64,000 nt of DNA from Methanobacteriota archaeon. GTDB lineage: Archaea; Halobacteriota; Methanomicrobia; Methanomicrobiales; Methanospirillaceae. Numbering within the stretch: the first letter of the stretch is position 1; each line of letters opens with the position of its first letter. The translations under genes were made by a program, and so were the position numbers. The stretch is taken from the NCBI GenBank assembly GCA_029547145.1, contig JAKPPV010000003.1:16213-80212 (forward strand), written 5' to 3'. The notes under the pieces were generated by a model, which saw nothing but the letters and a program-made list of their open reading frames with translations, was not told the DNA's origin and did not search any database. This document shows, one piece after another, positions 17,415-25,290 of the stretch.

Positions 17415-17778
17415 ATTCTCTCTGCAACTCTTCCCGGAGCAACGCGAGCAGATCCTCGAACGCCACCCCGTGGCGGCGGGCGAGGAGGACCAGCGCCGCC
17501 TGCGGGCGGAGCGCCCCGCCGAACTCCCCGGAGACGATCCGGTTCGCCCTGGCGGCGACCTCCCGCTCGTCCCACCCCGTCGCCGCCGCGATCCGGTCGA
17601 TCAGCGCCTGTTCGGGGTCGGGCGGTTGCAGGTCCGCCGATCCGGGGCGAAACCCGAGCGGGACCGTCACGTCGTCCACGGCGAAGAGCGGGACGAGGAG
17701 ACCCGCCTCGAGGGCCAGCAGACCCTGCGAGACGGCGAGGTCGATCAGCCCCTTCGCCTGGTCGGCGTTCATCCACAT
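17413..17778 (-). CDS. DUF2240 family protein
   Basis: A 121-residue soluble protein. The end (LIDRIAAATGWDEREVAARA, then ALVLLARRHGVAFEDLLALL) resembles the archaeal DUF2240 family, which has a helical, helix-turn-helix-like C-terminal region. The middle, VPLFAVDDVTVPLGFRPG, is beta-rich. Function unknown. Two candidate starts exist, ATG 17778 (MWMNADQ) and ATG 17772 (MNADQ). A TATA-like CCATTATCTAG at 17790-17800 is close to both and favours a very short leader. Family assignment is from memory. Confidence 0.6.
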   Translation of the reverse strand: MWMNADQAKGLIDLAVSQGLLALEAGLLVPLFAVDDVTVPLGFRPGSADLQPPDPEQALIDRIAAATGWDEREVAARANRIVSGEFGGALRPQAALVLLARRHGVAFEDLLALLREELQRE

Positions 17779-17912
17779 GCGGTCATGGGCTAGATAATGG
17801 ATAAACTCGCTCCTTCGCAGACGGTCCCGGTGCAGGTGCCGGAACGGAGCCGCGATCGTGACCCGGAGACTCAGACGATCAACCTCCCCAGGGGAGAGTG
17901 GTGGTCTGTGGT

Positions 17913-17918
17913 AAAAAA
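17913..17918 (-). terminator. T-run after eS8
   Basis: Six T on the minus strand, 12 nt beyond the eS8 stop at 17930, in the context CCCCTTTTTTACC. A typical archaeal oligo-T stop. Confidence 0.5.
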
Positions 17919-17929
17919 GGGGTATCGTC

Positions 17930-18307
17930 TCACTCGAGCAGGACCGCGTTGATCACGCCGTCCTGGCCCGGGCGGCTGACGATGCGTGCCTGACCGAGCT
18001 CGGTCCGGATGATCGCGCCCCTGGTCAGCAGGTTCCGCCGCACAAAGTTCGGGTTGGCGGTGTTCTGCTCCACGTTCTCGATCTTCACCCGCTGTGCGAC
18101 GCCGGTCGCCCGGTTTGCCACGTTCGCCCAGGTCGCCCGGAGGGCCCGGATCTTCGTGTTTCCGCCAAAGGTCCGGATCGCCCGCCGGCGGTCCTCGCCG
18201 ATGTGCGTCTCCGCGGGCGATCGCCCGATCTCGGTCCGCCGCTTGCCGCGCAGGGGGGCGTACCGTCCACCCGTCACCTTCCTGATTGATCTGCCTTGCC
18301 AGAGCAT
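17930..18307 (-). CDS. rps8e: 30S ribosomal protein eS8
   Basis: A 125-residue small-subunit protein. It starts MLWQGRSIRKVTGGRYAPLR, continues with the basic GKRRTEIGRSPAETHIG block, and ends in a compact beta domain with RGAIIRTELGQARIVSRPGQ. The length is typical for archaeal eS8. A minus-strand TATA, GGAATATATAGAGC (18344-18355), lies about 40 nt before the ATG. It is followed by an oligo-T terminator and is not in an operon with neighbours. Confidence 0.95.
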   Translation of the reverse strand: MLWQGRSIRKVTGGRYAPLRGKRRTEIGRSPAETHIGEDRRRAIRTFGGNTKIRALRATWANVANRATGVAQRVKIENVEQNTANPNFVRRNLLTRGAIIRTELGQARIVSRPGQDGVINAVLLE

Positions 18308-18381
18308 GTGCGTTCACCCGATTCCGTTCGAGAATCAGAAGTGCTCTATATATTCCTTCCAACGTTATTTAACCCCTCGTA

Positions 18382-19029
18382 TCACGCGAGCAGGGCCTCC
18401 AGCAGGGGTTCCGTCCCCTCGCCGGTCTTCAGGTTCGTCCTGAAGACCTGCATATTGGGGTTATACCGGCGCATGTCCCGCTCCATCCGGTCGAGGTCGG
18501 CACCGACGAGCGGGGCGAGGTCGACCTTATTGATCACGCCGATCGAGCAGGACCGGAAGATCATCGGGTGCTTGTTGACGACATCGTCCCCCTCCGTCGA
18601 GGAGACGACGACGACCCGCTTCGAGGCCCCGAGCAGGAAGTCGGTCGGGCAGACCATGTTCCCGACGTTCTCGATGAAGAGCACGTCGATCTCATCGAGC
18701 GGCAGGGCGTCGAGGGCATGATCGACGAGGTGGGCATCAAGGTGGCACTCCTTGCCGGTGTTCGCATTCACCGCCGGGATGCCGAGGGCGGCGATCCGCC
18801 GGTAGTCGTCGTCGCCGTAGACATCACCGGCGATCGCCCCCGCACGCCGTCCGCGGGCGGCGAGCAGGGGCGCCAGGCGTTCGACCAGCGCGGTCTTCCC
18901 CGAGCCGATCGCCCCGAGCAGATCGATCCCGAGCACGCCGTGTTCCCTCAGCCGGGACGCGTTCTCCGCCGCGATCGCCTCGTTCGCTGCATAGAGATCC
19001 TTCTCGATCCGGACGTCGATCTGATGCAT
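18382..19029 (-). CDS. hypB: Hydrogenase maturation GTPase HypB
   Basis: A 215-residue GTPase that helps HypA insert nickel into [NiFe]-hydrogenases, needed here for F420-reducing and other hydrogenases. Motifs: P-loop GAIGSGKTAL, metal-site region AVNTGKECHLDAHL, and IENVGNMVCPTDF. It lacks the His-rich N-terminal nickel store of some bacterial HypB. Start: ATG 19029 (MHQIDVRIEKD) lies 27 nt from the TATA centre and is probably leaderless; the ATG at 19044 (MVLLL) would fall upstream of that transcription start. hypA is not in the window. Confidence 0.92.
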   Translation of the reverse strand: MHQIDVRIEKDLYAANEAIAAENASRLREHGVLGIDLLGAIGSGKTALVERLAPLLAARGRRAGAIAGDVYGDDDYRRIAALGIPAVNANTGKECHLDAHLVDHALDALPLDEIDVLFIENVGNMVCPTDFLLGASKRVVVVSSTEGDDVVNKHPMIFRSCSIGVINKVDLAPLVGADLDRMERDMRRYNPNMQVFRTNLKTGEGTEPLLEALLA

Positions 19030-19051
19030 CAGGAGTAGTACCATGCCGCAC

Positions 19052-19061
19052 GGTTTATAGG
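19052..19061. promoter_or_regulatory. Single TATA element between hypB and srp19
   Basis: GGTTTATAGG is the only TATA-like element in the 54-bp divergent gap. Its centre (about 19056) is equidistant, about 27 nt, from the hypB ATG at 19029 and the SRP19 ATG at 19084. Both distances equal the TATA-to-start distance expected for leaderless mRNA, so one element could serve both directions. Confidence 0.5.
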
Positions 19062-19083
19062 TTCACCTGCTGACCCTGATCCG

Positions 19084-19356
19084 ATGGAGAAGGACCGGAT
19101 CCTCTACCCCTGCTACTTCAACGCAGCCCTCGGACGGGCGCAGGGCCGCCGCGTTCCGCTCGTGCTCGCACAGAAGGGCGTGACCATGCAGGAGCTCGAA
19201 CGCGCCCTCCGGAGGAGCCGGCTCCCGTTCCGGATCGAGCCGGGGTCCCACCCGGCCCACTGGTATCGCCGGGACGGCCGGGCGGTGGTCGCCTGGTCGG
19301 GATCCAAGGAGGCCCTCCTCCGGCGGGTCGCCGCCGCGCTCGAACAGAAAAAGTAG
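19084..19356 (+). CDS. srp19: Signal recognition particle 19 kDa subunit
   Basis: A 90-residue protein that binds helices 6 and 8 of 7S RNA and prepares it for SRP54. Diagnostic features are the N-terminal ILYPCYFNAALGRAQGRRVPL segment (split here: ILYPCYFNA, then GRRVPL), the central RIEPGSHPAHWY stretch, and a C-terminal basic helix. The length is normal for archaea. It starts at ATG 19084 and is 7 bp ahead of the PHP gene, implying co-transcription. The 7S RNA gene itself was not found in this window. Confidence 0.93.
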   Translation: MEKDRILYPCYFNAALGRAQGRRVPLVLAQKGVTMQELERALRRSRLPFRIEPGSHPAHWYRRDGRAVVAWSGSKEALLRRVAAALEQKK

Positions 19357-19363
19357 GAGCGGT

Positions 19364-20011
19364 ATGTACGACCTCCACACGCACACGCTCCGTTCGGACG
19401 GGGAGCTCCTCCCCCTCGAGCTGGTCCGCCGGATGGCGGTGCTCGGCTATACCACGGTCGGAATCGCCGATCACGTCGATACGACGAGCCTGCCCCTCGT
19501 GCTCGAGTCGGCAGGGGCCGCCCGCCGGTCCGCGGCCCTCTACGGCGTCCGCCTCTATACCGGTGTCGAGCTGACCCACGTACCGCCCGCCGAGATCGAC
19601 GCACTCGCCCGCCGGGCGAAGGCGGAAGGGGCGGAGCTCGTCGTGGTGCATGGCGAGACCCCCGTGGAGCCGGTTGCACCCGGCACCAACCATGCCGCCT
19701 GCACCTCGGACCACGTGGACATCCTCGCCCATCCCGGCATGGTCACCCTCGAGGACGCGATGGCGGCGGCCGAACGGGGGATCGCACTCGAGCTGACCGG
19801 CCGGGGAGGGCATAACCGGACGAACGGCCACGTCGCGCAGGTCGCCCGCGAGGCGGGATGCCGTCTCGTGGTGAACTCCGACGCCCACGCTCCGCACGAC
19901 CTCATGTCCGCCGAAGAACGGGAGCTCGTCGTCCGTGGTGCCGGCCTGGACGCGCGCACCACCCGTGATATCATCGGTTTAAATATCGATCGCTGGCTCG
20001 ATTCGCGCTGA
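19364..20011 (+). CDS. PHP-domain hydrolase, histidinol-phosphatase-like
   Basis: A 215-residue metal-dependent hydrolase. Motifs: DLHTHTLRSDGEL at the N-terminus, IADHVD, a central HGETPVEP, DILAHPGM, and NSDAHAPHDL near the C-terminus. These supply the His/Asp ligands of a trinuclear metal site. Archaeal members of this subfamily are annotated as histidinol-phosphate phosphatase-like, but the substrate is unproven. It follows SRP19 by 7 bp and is probably in the same transcript. Confidence 0.82.
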   Translation: MYDLHTHTLRSDGELLPLELVRRMAVLGYTTVGIADHVDTTSLPLVLESAGAARRSAALYGVRLYTGVELTHVPPAEIDALARRAKAEGAELVVVHGETPVEPVAPGTNHAACTSDHVDILAHPGMVTLEDAMAAAERGIALELTGRGGHNRTNGHVAQVAREAGCRLVVNSDAHAPHDLMSAEERELVVRGAGLDARTTRDIIGLNIDRWLDSR

Positions 20012-20106
20012 TGTTATGAATATTATCCCAACGATTAAATACACGAAACGTACAAATATATAAATTGCGGCAAAGATTCTTCCAGAATTTCCGGTCCAGG
20101 TGTGCG

Positions 20107-20334
20107 ATGAAGACAGTGGGGCGGGTCCTGCACGCGTGCAGAGGAGGGATGCTGATCGTCGCGGTCGATGCGGCGCAGTTACCCCCCCTCTACGCGACGG
20201 TGGTCGACCGGCGCCATCGCACGGTTGGCCGGATTGTGGACCTCTTTGGAAACGTGAAACATCCGTACGCCGCGGTCCTGTGCCGGGGACGGTGCGAGCA
20301 CCCGGTCGGCGAGAAGATATTCACCAGGTCATAG
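20107..20334 (+). CDS. gar1: H/ACA RNP protein Gar1
   Basis: A 75-residue archaeal Gar1: a beta-barrel with [14 protein letters not shown], the [22 protein letters not shown] core (read in two parts, [10 protein letters not shown] and GNVKHPY) and an end VGEKIF. It binds Cbf5 and promotes turnover in RNA-guided pseudouridylation. ATG 20107 removes upstream residues that precede the conserved barrel. The tfb gene begins 13 bp later; gar1-tfb linkage is common in euryarchaea. Confidence 0.92.
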   Translation: MKTVGRVLHACRGGMLIVAVDAAQLPPLYATVVDRRHRTVGRIVDLFGNVKHPYAAVLCRGRCEHPVGEKIFTRS

Positions 20335-20347
20335 GTGTCATACAGGT

Positions 20348-21352
20348 ATGCAGGAGATCGAAAAACTTCGAATATTGCAGAGCCAGCGCGAAGCGTTCCG
20401 CAACCGGAGCCGCGTCGTCGAGCGTGAGCGGAAGACCGAGGAGCACACCGAGACGGTCTGCCCCGAGTGCAAGAGCCGCCAGCTGGTCCACGACTACGAG
20501 CGGGCCGAGCTCGTCTGCCAGAACTGCGGTCTGGTCATCGACGACGACTTCATCGACAGGGGGCCCGAGTGGCGCGCCTTCGACCACGACCAGCGGATGA
20601 AGCGGTCCCGTGTCGGCGCCCCGATGACCTTCACCATCCACGACAAGGGCCTCTCCACGATGATCGACTGGCGGAACCGCGACAGTTACGGCCGGGCGAT
20701 CTCCTCGAAGAACCGGGCCCAGCTCTACCGGCTCCGGAAGTGGCAGCGGCGGATCCGGGTCTCGAACGCGACCGAACGGAACCTCGCCTTCGCCCTCTCC
20801 GAGCTCGACCGGATGGCCTCGGCCCTCGGACTGCCGAGGAACGTCCGCGAAACGGCCGCCGTCGTCTACCGCGACGCGGTGGACAAGAACCTGATCCGCG
20901 GCCGCTCCATCGAGGGTGTCGCCGCCGCTGCGCTCTATGCCGCATGCCGGCAGTGCAGCGTGCCGAGGACGCTCGACGAGATCGCCGAGGTCTCCCGTGT
21001 GAGCCGGAAGGAGATCGGGCGCACGTACCGGTTCATCTCCCGCGAACTCGGGCTCAAACTCCTCCCGACGTCCCCGATCGACTACGTACCGCGCTTCTGC
21101 TCGGGACTCACGCTGAAGGGCGAGGTGCAGAGCCGGGCGGTGGAGATCCTGAGACAGGCGGCCGAACGGGAGTTAACGAGCGGGAGGGGCCCAACGGGAG
21201 TCGCAGCGGCCGCGATCTACATCTCGTCGATCCTGGGCGGGGAGCGCCGGACGCAGAGGGAGGTCGCCGAGGTCGCCGGGGTGACCGAGGTCACGATCCG
21301 GAACCGATATAAGGAACTGGCAGAGAAATTAGATATCGAGATTATTCTCTGA
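20348..21352 (+). CDS. tfb: Transcription initiation factor TFB
   Basis: A 334-residue archaeal TFIIB homologue that bridges TBP-TATA DNA and RNA polymerase. N-terminal zinc ribbon CPECKS...[10 protein letters not shown], then the B-reader/linker region ([13 protein letters not shown]), then two cyclin repeats with [20 protein letters not shown] and the corresponding second copy ending [20 protein letters not shown]. Length and all domains are complete. It is directly behind gar1. It is the only TFB in the window; whether the genome has others is unknown. Confidence 0.96.
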   Translation: MQEIEKLRILQSQREAFRNRSRVVERERKTEEHTETVCPECKSRQLVHDYERAELVCQNCGLVIDDDFIDRGPEWRAFDHDQRMKRSRVGAPMTFTIHDKGLSTMIDWRNRDSYGRAISSKNRAQLYRLRKWQRRIRVSNATERNLAFALSELDRMASALGLPRNVRETAAVVYRDAVDKNLIRGRSIEGVAAAALYAACRQCSVPRTLDEIAEVSRVSRKEIGRTYRFISRELGLKLLPTSPIDYVPRFCSGLTLKGEVQSRAVEILRQAAERELTSGRGPTGVAAAAIYISSILGGERRTQREVAEVAGVTEVTIRNRYKELAEKLDIEIIL

Positions 21353-21369
21353 CCACGAATCTTTTTCGT

Positions 21370-21441
21370 GGGCTCGTAGATCAGGGGTAGATCGCTACGT
21401 TCGCAACGTAGAGGCCACGGGTTCAAATCCCGTCGAGTCCA
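21370..21441 (+). tRNA. tRNA-Ala (CGC)
   Basis: Acceptor GGGCTCG pairs with CGAGTCC (one G-T pair), discriminator A. The anticodon arm is CTACG-TTCGCAA-CGTAG, anticodon CGC. The T arm is ACGGG-TTCAAAT-CCCGT. The G3-T70 pair at the third acceptor position is the alanine identity element. No intron and no encoded CCA. It is 18 nt after the tfb stop. Confidence 0.95.
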
Positions 21442-21485
21442 TACTGCTCTCGCACGAGAGGAGTCATCACGCACGGATTTCCAGC

Positions 21486-21557
21486 GGGCTCGTAGATCAG
21501 GGGTAGATCGTCGCGTTTGCAACGCGAAGGCCACGGGTTCGAATCCCGTCGAGTCCA
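21486..21557 (+). tRNA. tRNA-Ala (TGC)
   Basis: A near copy of the preceding tRNA, 44 nt away. Acceptor GGGCTCG/CGAGTCC with the G3-T70 identity pair; anticodon arm TCGCG-TTTGCAA-CGCGA with anticodon TGC; T arm ACGGG-TTCGAAT-CCCGT. The two genes differ mainly in the anticodon arm, which suggests tandem duplication followed by anticodon change. Confidence 0.95.
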
Positions 21558-21585
21558 TTCCGTCCGGGGGGTCATCCCCCGTCGT

Positions 21586-21990
21586 CTACTCGAAGTAGAC
21601 CTCGCCGTCGTCGTTCAGGTAGACCTGGATATCCGCCTTGACGAAACGGGCCTGGAGGTGCTCGGGCAGGCTCTCGCGAAGCCGGTTGATCAGGCCGATC
21701 GTGTCGTACCGCACCTTGACGCCTCGGGAACTCGCCTCCCGGAAGACCCGTTCCGGTACGGCGAGGAGGTCCGCCCCCGCCGGGATCTCGCAGAGAAACC
21801 GGGCATCGAGCGTGAACATGAACTGGAGGGTCTCACGGGCACGCCGCACGTTCTCGAGGGCCGACTTCTCGATGGTGCAGACGTTCGCCTTCGACGTCCC
21901 GATGATATCGGCGATCTGCTGCTGGGTCAGGCCCTGCCGTCGATGGCGAAGCACCTCCTTCTGCCGTGCAGTCAGGAGACCGTCTTTCAT
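21586..21990 (-). CDS. tfx: Tfx-family transcription factor
   Basis: A 134-residue DNA-binding protein. The N-terminal basic helix-turn-helix (LTARQKEVLRHRRQGLTQQQIADIIGTSKANVC, read as LTARQKEVLR then LTQQQIADIIGTS) and acidic C-terminal domain (AGADLLAVPERVF, LPEHLQARFVKADIQVYL) match Tfx. Tfx was first described in Methanothermobacter as binding downstream of the molybdenum formylmethanofuran dehydrogenase (fmdECB) promoter. Here it is divergent from mtd, 180 bp away. A TATA GTTTAAG (22016-22022) is 28 nt from the ATG, so it is leaderless. Confidence 0.88.
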   Translation of the reverse strand: MKDGLLTARQKEVLRHRRQGLTQQQIADIIGTSKANVCTIEKSALENVRRARETLQFMFTLDARFLCEIPAGADLLAVPERVFREASSRGVKVRYDTIGLINRLRESLPEHLQARFVKADIQVYLNDDGEVYFE

Positions 21991-22082
21991 ACAGAAGTAT
22001 GGTGCAGCCGGGAAACTTAAACAATTCTATTTAACCACCCGGAGAGTTGAGAGGGAGGATTTGACCCGCGCCCGTGTGCCGG

Positions 22083-22126
22083 GGAAGGGCCTTCCAACGG
22101 AAAAAAAGAAAACGCAACATTTTTAT
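22083..22126 (+). promoter_or_regulatory. mtd promoter with upstream inverted repeat
   Basis: Three parts are visible upstream of mtd: an inverted repeat GGAAGG-G-CCTTCC (22083-22095), an A-rich tract, and the TATA element ATTTTTAT (22119-22126). The expected transcript start is near 22150, leaving a 21-nt leader with GAGGTGA (22159-22165), 5 nt before the ATG. The repeat lies where an activator would bind. Tfx is encoded next door, so it is an obvious candidate binder, but that is inference. Confidence 0.5.
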
Positions 22127-22170
22127 GAGTTTTAATGAAAACTACCTTGCTATCAACTGAGGTGAACTGA

Positions 22171-23010
22171 ATGGTTGTCAAAGTAGGCATTGCAAAACTT
22201 GGAAATATCGCCTCCGGCGTCATGGCCGAGCTCCTGCTCGACGAGCGTGCCGACCGTGAGGACATGCAGACCTTCATGGCCACGTCCGGCACCAAGCTCC
22301 AGCCCGAGGACATCGACCGCGTCGTCACGAACATGAAGGCCTGGGGCCCCGACTTCTGCATCGTCGTCTCGCCGAACGGCGTCCTCCCCGGACCCACCGG
22401 TGCACGCGAGCAGCTCGCCGCCGCCGGCATCCCGGTCGTCGTGATCACCGACGACGTGACCACCAAGAAGGAGTGGGCGGACCTCAAGGAGTCGAAGTTC
22501 GGTTACATCATCATGAAGGCCGACTCGATGATCGGGGCCCGCCGCGAGTTCCTCGACCCGATCGAGATGGCGGACTACAACGGGAACCTGGTCAAGGTCC
22601 TCTCGATCACCGGCGCGTTCCGCAAGCTGCAGCTCGAGCTCGACAAGGTGATCGACCAGGTCAAGGCCGGCAAGAAGGGTGCCGACCTGGAGCTCCCGAA
22701 GGTCGTCATGACCCCCGAGAAGGCGATCGAGGGTGAGTTCTCGAACCCCTACGCGCTCGCGAAGGCGCGTGCCGCCTACGAGATCGCCTCGGCGGTCGCG
22801 ATGGTGAACGTCAAGGGCTGCTTCATGACGAAGGAGTGGGAGAAGTACATCCCGATCGTCGCATCGGCCCACGAGATGATGCGCCAGGCCGCGATCCTCT
22901 GCGACGAGGCCCGCGAGCTGGAGAAGGCGTGCGACGGTGTCGTCCGCAAGCCCCACAAGAAGGACGGCGTGATCGTCGCCAAGACGAAGCTGATCTCGAA
23001 GCCCGAGTAG
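22171..23010 (+). CDS. mtd: F420-dependent methylene-H4MPT dehydrogenase
   Basis: A 279-residue enzyme of hydrogenotrophic methanogenesis. It reduces methenyl-H4MPT+ to methylene-H4MPT with F420H2, reversibly. It starts [20 protein letters not shown]; the [31 protein letters not shown] and [15 protein letters not shown] segments are invariant features of Mtd, and the length is standard. The gene has a strong promoter and Shine-Dalgarno site and visibly optimised codons (Lys AAG, Glu GAG, Val GTC), as expected for an abundant enzyme. A T8 terminator follows. Confidence 0.97.
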   Translation: MVVKVGIAKLGNIASGVMAELLLDERADREDMQTFMATSGTKLQPEDIDRVVTNMKAWGPDFCIVVSPNGVLPGPTGAREQLAAAGIPVVVITDDVTTKKEWADLKESKFGYIIMKADSMIGARREFLDPIEMADYNGNLVKVLSITGAFRKLQLELDKVIDQVKAGKKGADLELPKVVMTPEKAIEGEFSNPYALAKARAAYEIASAVAMVNVKGCFMTKEWEKYIPIVASAHEMMRQAAILCDEARELEKACDGVVRKPHKKDGVIVAKTKLISKPE

Positions 23011-23025
23011 ACGGGCAGAACACCC

Positions 23026-23033
23026 TTTTTTTT
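23026..23033 (+). terminator. T8 terminator after mtd
   Basis: Eight T 15 nt after the mtd stop, in CACCCTTTTTTTTACCCC. It is the strongest oligo-T tract near the end of any gene in the window and overlaps the last codon of the convergent GalT-like gene. Confidence 0.65.
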
Positions 23034-23961
23034 ACCCCATCCTGCAGAAGCGGCCGAGCTCCTCGGGGAGCGTCATCACGACCGGGTGCAGATGCAGGCG
23101 CTCCATGAACGCGGAGTCCGAGATCGAGTCCGGGTTCGGGTTGATCCGCGAGATCACCGAACAGAACGCTGAGAAGCCCCGGTCGCGTCCGGGCCGTCCG
23201 AAGAAGCAGGCGACGTTGAACGCGTGCGACCCGAGGTCGCGATAGAGGGCGAGGACCCGGCAGAGCCCCGCCGCCAGGTCCTCGAAGTATGGGACCGCCT
23301 CTTCCAGGCTCCCGGCGGGGAGGAGGGCCCGCACCTCCCGTTCGCCGATCGGAACGGCCGAGGCGAGAAACGGGACCTCATCGCCGAAGAGGAACCGGTC
23401 GGAGGACGCCTCGTACTCGACGAGCGCCTCACGGTACGGCCGTCCGTTCCGCGAGAGGAACCGGGCGGTGCCCGCGAGGTGCCGGGCATGGACGAACGAC
23501 GGGCGGTCCATCACGACCCCCTGGAGGTGGGGGTGGTCGAGCGACGCTCCCGCCGAGTGGAGGTAGTTCCAGTTGATCGAGGCGAACCCCGGGGCCCCTG
23601 CGACGGACTCGGCGGCCCCGAGGAGGGCGTCCGCGAGCTGCCGGGGTTCGAACCGCCCGGGGGCATGGGCCCGGGTGATCACCGTGACCGTGTGACAGGG
23701 GGCGTACGGGTAGAGGTTCGGAAAGGTCACCGACTCGCCCCGCCGTATCCGCGACCCGTCCGGAAAGGCCGGGGTCTCCCGTTCCACCTGGTCGGGACAG
23801 AACGGGCAGGAGCCGGGGGCGGGGGCGGGCGTCGGCACCGGGGGATGGTTCAGACCGCGCGAGAGTCGCGTCGGGCTGATCGTGCACGAAAGGCCGGTCA
23901 GGCGCTCCCTCCGGAACTCGATCGGCCGGGTTTCGCACCTACTCCTCTCGATCACAAACAT
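23032..23961 (-). CDS. Galactose-1-phosphate uridylyltransferase-like protein
   Basis: A 309-residue protein of the HIT/GalT superfamily. It has an N-terminal zinc-type CPFC (residues 52-55), VTFPNLYPYAPCHTVTVIT, and the nucleotidyl-transfer motif HPHLQGVV, in which GalT normally reads HPHGQ. It then repeats the fold with a second half ending LPEELGRFCRMG. It may transfer nucleotidyl groups between sugar phosphates or ADP-type substrates; the altered motif makes galactose specificity doubtful. TATA GATATAAAC (23988-23996) is about 30 nt from the ATG. It sits alone between mtd and mer and converges on mtd. Confidence 0.75.
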   Translation of the reverse strand: MFVIERSRCETRPIEFRRERLTGLSCTISPTRLSRGLNHPPVPTPAPAPGSCPFCPDQVERETPAFPDGSRIRRGESVTFPNLYPYAPCHTVTVITRAHAPGRFEPRQLADALLGAAESVAGAPGFASINWNYLHSAGASLDHPHLQGVVMDRPSFVHARHLAGTARFLSRNGRPYREALVEYEASSDRFLFGDEVPFLASAVPIGEREVRALLPAGSLEEAVPYFEDLAAGLCRVLALYRDLGSHAFNVACFFGRPGRDRGFSAFCSVISRINPNPDSISDSAFMERLHLHPVVMTLPEELGRFCRMG

Positions 23962-23987
23962 GGACTGTCGAGAGTTCGGGCCAAAAC

Positions 23988-23996
23988 GATATAAAC
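23988..23996 (-). promoter_or_regulatory. TATA box of the GalT-like gene
   Basis: GATATAAAC on the plus strand (GTTTATATC on the transcribed minus-sense strand), centred about 31 nt before ATG 23961. Confidence 0.45.
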
Positions 23997-24002
23997 GCTT
24001 GG

Positions 24003-24008
24003 AAAAAA
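24003..24008 (-). terminator. T6 run after mer
   Basis: Six T on the minus strand 21 nt beyond the mer stop, between a C/G-rich stretch and the promoter of the GalT-like gene. Confidence 0.5.
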
Positions 24009-24029
24009 GGGGTTTCGGGTATCAGGGGC

Positions 24030-25019
24030 TCAGACGATGTACTTGCCGAGCAGGCGGATCGAGTTGGTCATGTCCGGCCCGAGCGGCGAGCCGAAGATGA
24101 TCTGGGTGACACCGGCCTTCTCGAGGTCATCGCACTTCTGCTTGACCATCTCCGGGGTGCCCGCGATGGTGAAGGCATCGAGCTCCTTGTCGCCGACGAG
24201 TTCGCCGACCGACTTGAAGTCGAACTTGCTGAGCGCATCCTTGATCTTCGCGACGTTCGCAAGGTCGAGACCGTGGCGCTGGAGCAGGGGCTCGGGCGAA
24301 CCGGCGGCGATGAACGCGGCAACGATCTTCGCGGCGTTCCGGGCCTTCTTCTCCGACTTGTCGATCGACATCGCGGTGTAGGCGCCGACGTCGAAGCCCT
24401 TCTTGCCGACCTTGTCGGTCGCGGCCTTGATGATCGGGATCGCGACCTCGAAGTCCTTCGGGTTCGAGGCGTTGATCAGCGCACCGTCTCCGACCGTGCC
24501 GGCGAGCTCGAGCACCTTCGGGCCCTGGGCTCCGATGTAGACGGGGATCCCCTTCTTGCCGGGGAGGTTGACACCGGTCAGCTTCGCCCCTTCGTACTTG
24601 AAGAACTCCATCTCGGGGGTCGAGACGGTCTCGCCGGCGAGGAGCTTGCGGATGACGGCGACGGCCTCACCGAGGCGGGCGACGGGCTTCTCGGGCTTAA
24701 TGGCGAGCTTCGGCAGGGTCGAGAGGTCACCCGGTCCGATACCGAGCACCGCACGTCCGTCCGAGATCTCGTTGAGGGTGGCGGCGAACGAGGCCATCGC
24801 GGCCGGCGTGTCCGTGAAGGAGTTCATGATCCCCGGGCCCATCTTGAGCGTGCTCGTCGCCTGCGCGATCGCGGCCAGGGTCGGGTAGCAGTGGCGGTTG
24901 TTGTAGTGGTTCGTGATCCACGCGTAGTCGATGTCCTTCGACTCGGCGAGCTTGCAGTAGTTCACGACCTGCTTGACGTTGACATTTCCAGGAACGAATT
25001 CGATACCGTAGGTTGCCAT
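24030..25019 (-). CDS. mer: F420-dependent methylene-H4MPT reductase
   Basis: A 329-residue bacterial-luciferase-fold enzyme. It reduces methylene-H4MPT to methyl-H4MPT with F420H2, the step after Mtd. Signature segments: GIEFVPGNVNVKQVVNYCKL, then ITNHYNNRHCYPTLAAIA, MGPGIMNSFTDTPA, and VLGIGPGDLSTLPKL. GAGGTGA sits 4 nt before ATG 25019, matching the site before mtd. A TATA-like palindrome CGTTATTAACG lies at 25053-25063. Codon use is as strongly biased as in mtd. mtd and mer point toward each other with one gene between them. Confidence 0.97.
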   Translation of the reverse strand: MATYGIEFVPGNVNVKQVVNYCKLAESKDIDYAWITNHYNNRHCYPTLAAIAQATSTLKMGPGIMNSFTDTPAAMASFAATLNEISDGRAVLGIGPGDLSTLPKLAIKPEKPVARLGEAVAVIRKLLAGETVSTPEMEFFKYEGAKLTGVNLPGKKGIPVYIGAQGPKVLELAGTVGDGALINASNPKDFEVAIPIIKAATDKVGKKGFDVGAYTAMSIDKSEKKARNAAKIVAAFIAAGSPEPLLQRHGLDLANVAKIKDALSKFDFKSVGELVGDKELDAFTIAGTPEMVKQKCDDLEKAGVTQIIFGSPLGPDMTNSIRLLGKYIV

Positions 25020-25052
25020 AAGGTCACCTCACTCTGTATTTACCGTCCATAG

Positions 25053-25063
25053 CGTTATTAACG
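25053..25063 (-). promoter_or_regulatory. mer promoter: palindromic TATA element
   Basis: CGTTA-T-TAACG is an inverted repeat with 5-nt arms. On the minus strand it reads CGTTAATAACG. Its centre is about 39 nt from the mer ATG, predicting a leader of about 12 nt that just includes the GAGGTGA Shine-Dalgarno site. Confidence 0.45.
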
Positions 25064-25290
25064 TTGTCATTTCTTTCCCGACTGCGCGGAATCCGAATTC
25101 GGGGCTTCCGGAGACGAGAATCGGGCCGGCACCATGTCCGGGTGCCCGGCGCCGACGAACAGGACCCCCTCCGGACGATCGCTCTCTGCACGCTGGCTCC
25201 ATCCGACCGGTACCGCCCCTGCCGTTTCCTTCAATAGCGTCCACGGCGCACACTTCACCAACAACGGCCCGTGCCCTCCACCGAACCCGC

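Noticed and set aside
25067..25264. Minus-strand ORF of 65 codons between mer and the unknown gene
   Set aside because: It lies in a divergent promoter region, starts with TTG without a ribosome-binding site, and an alternative frame is equally open. No support for coding.
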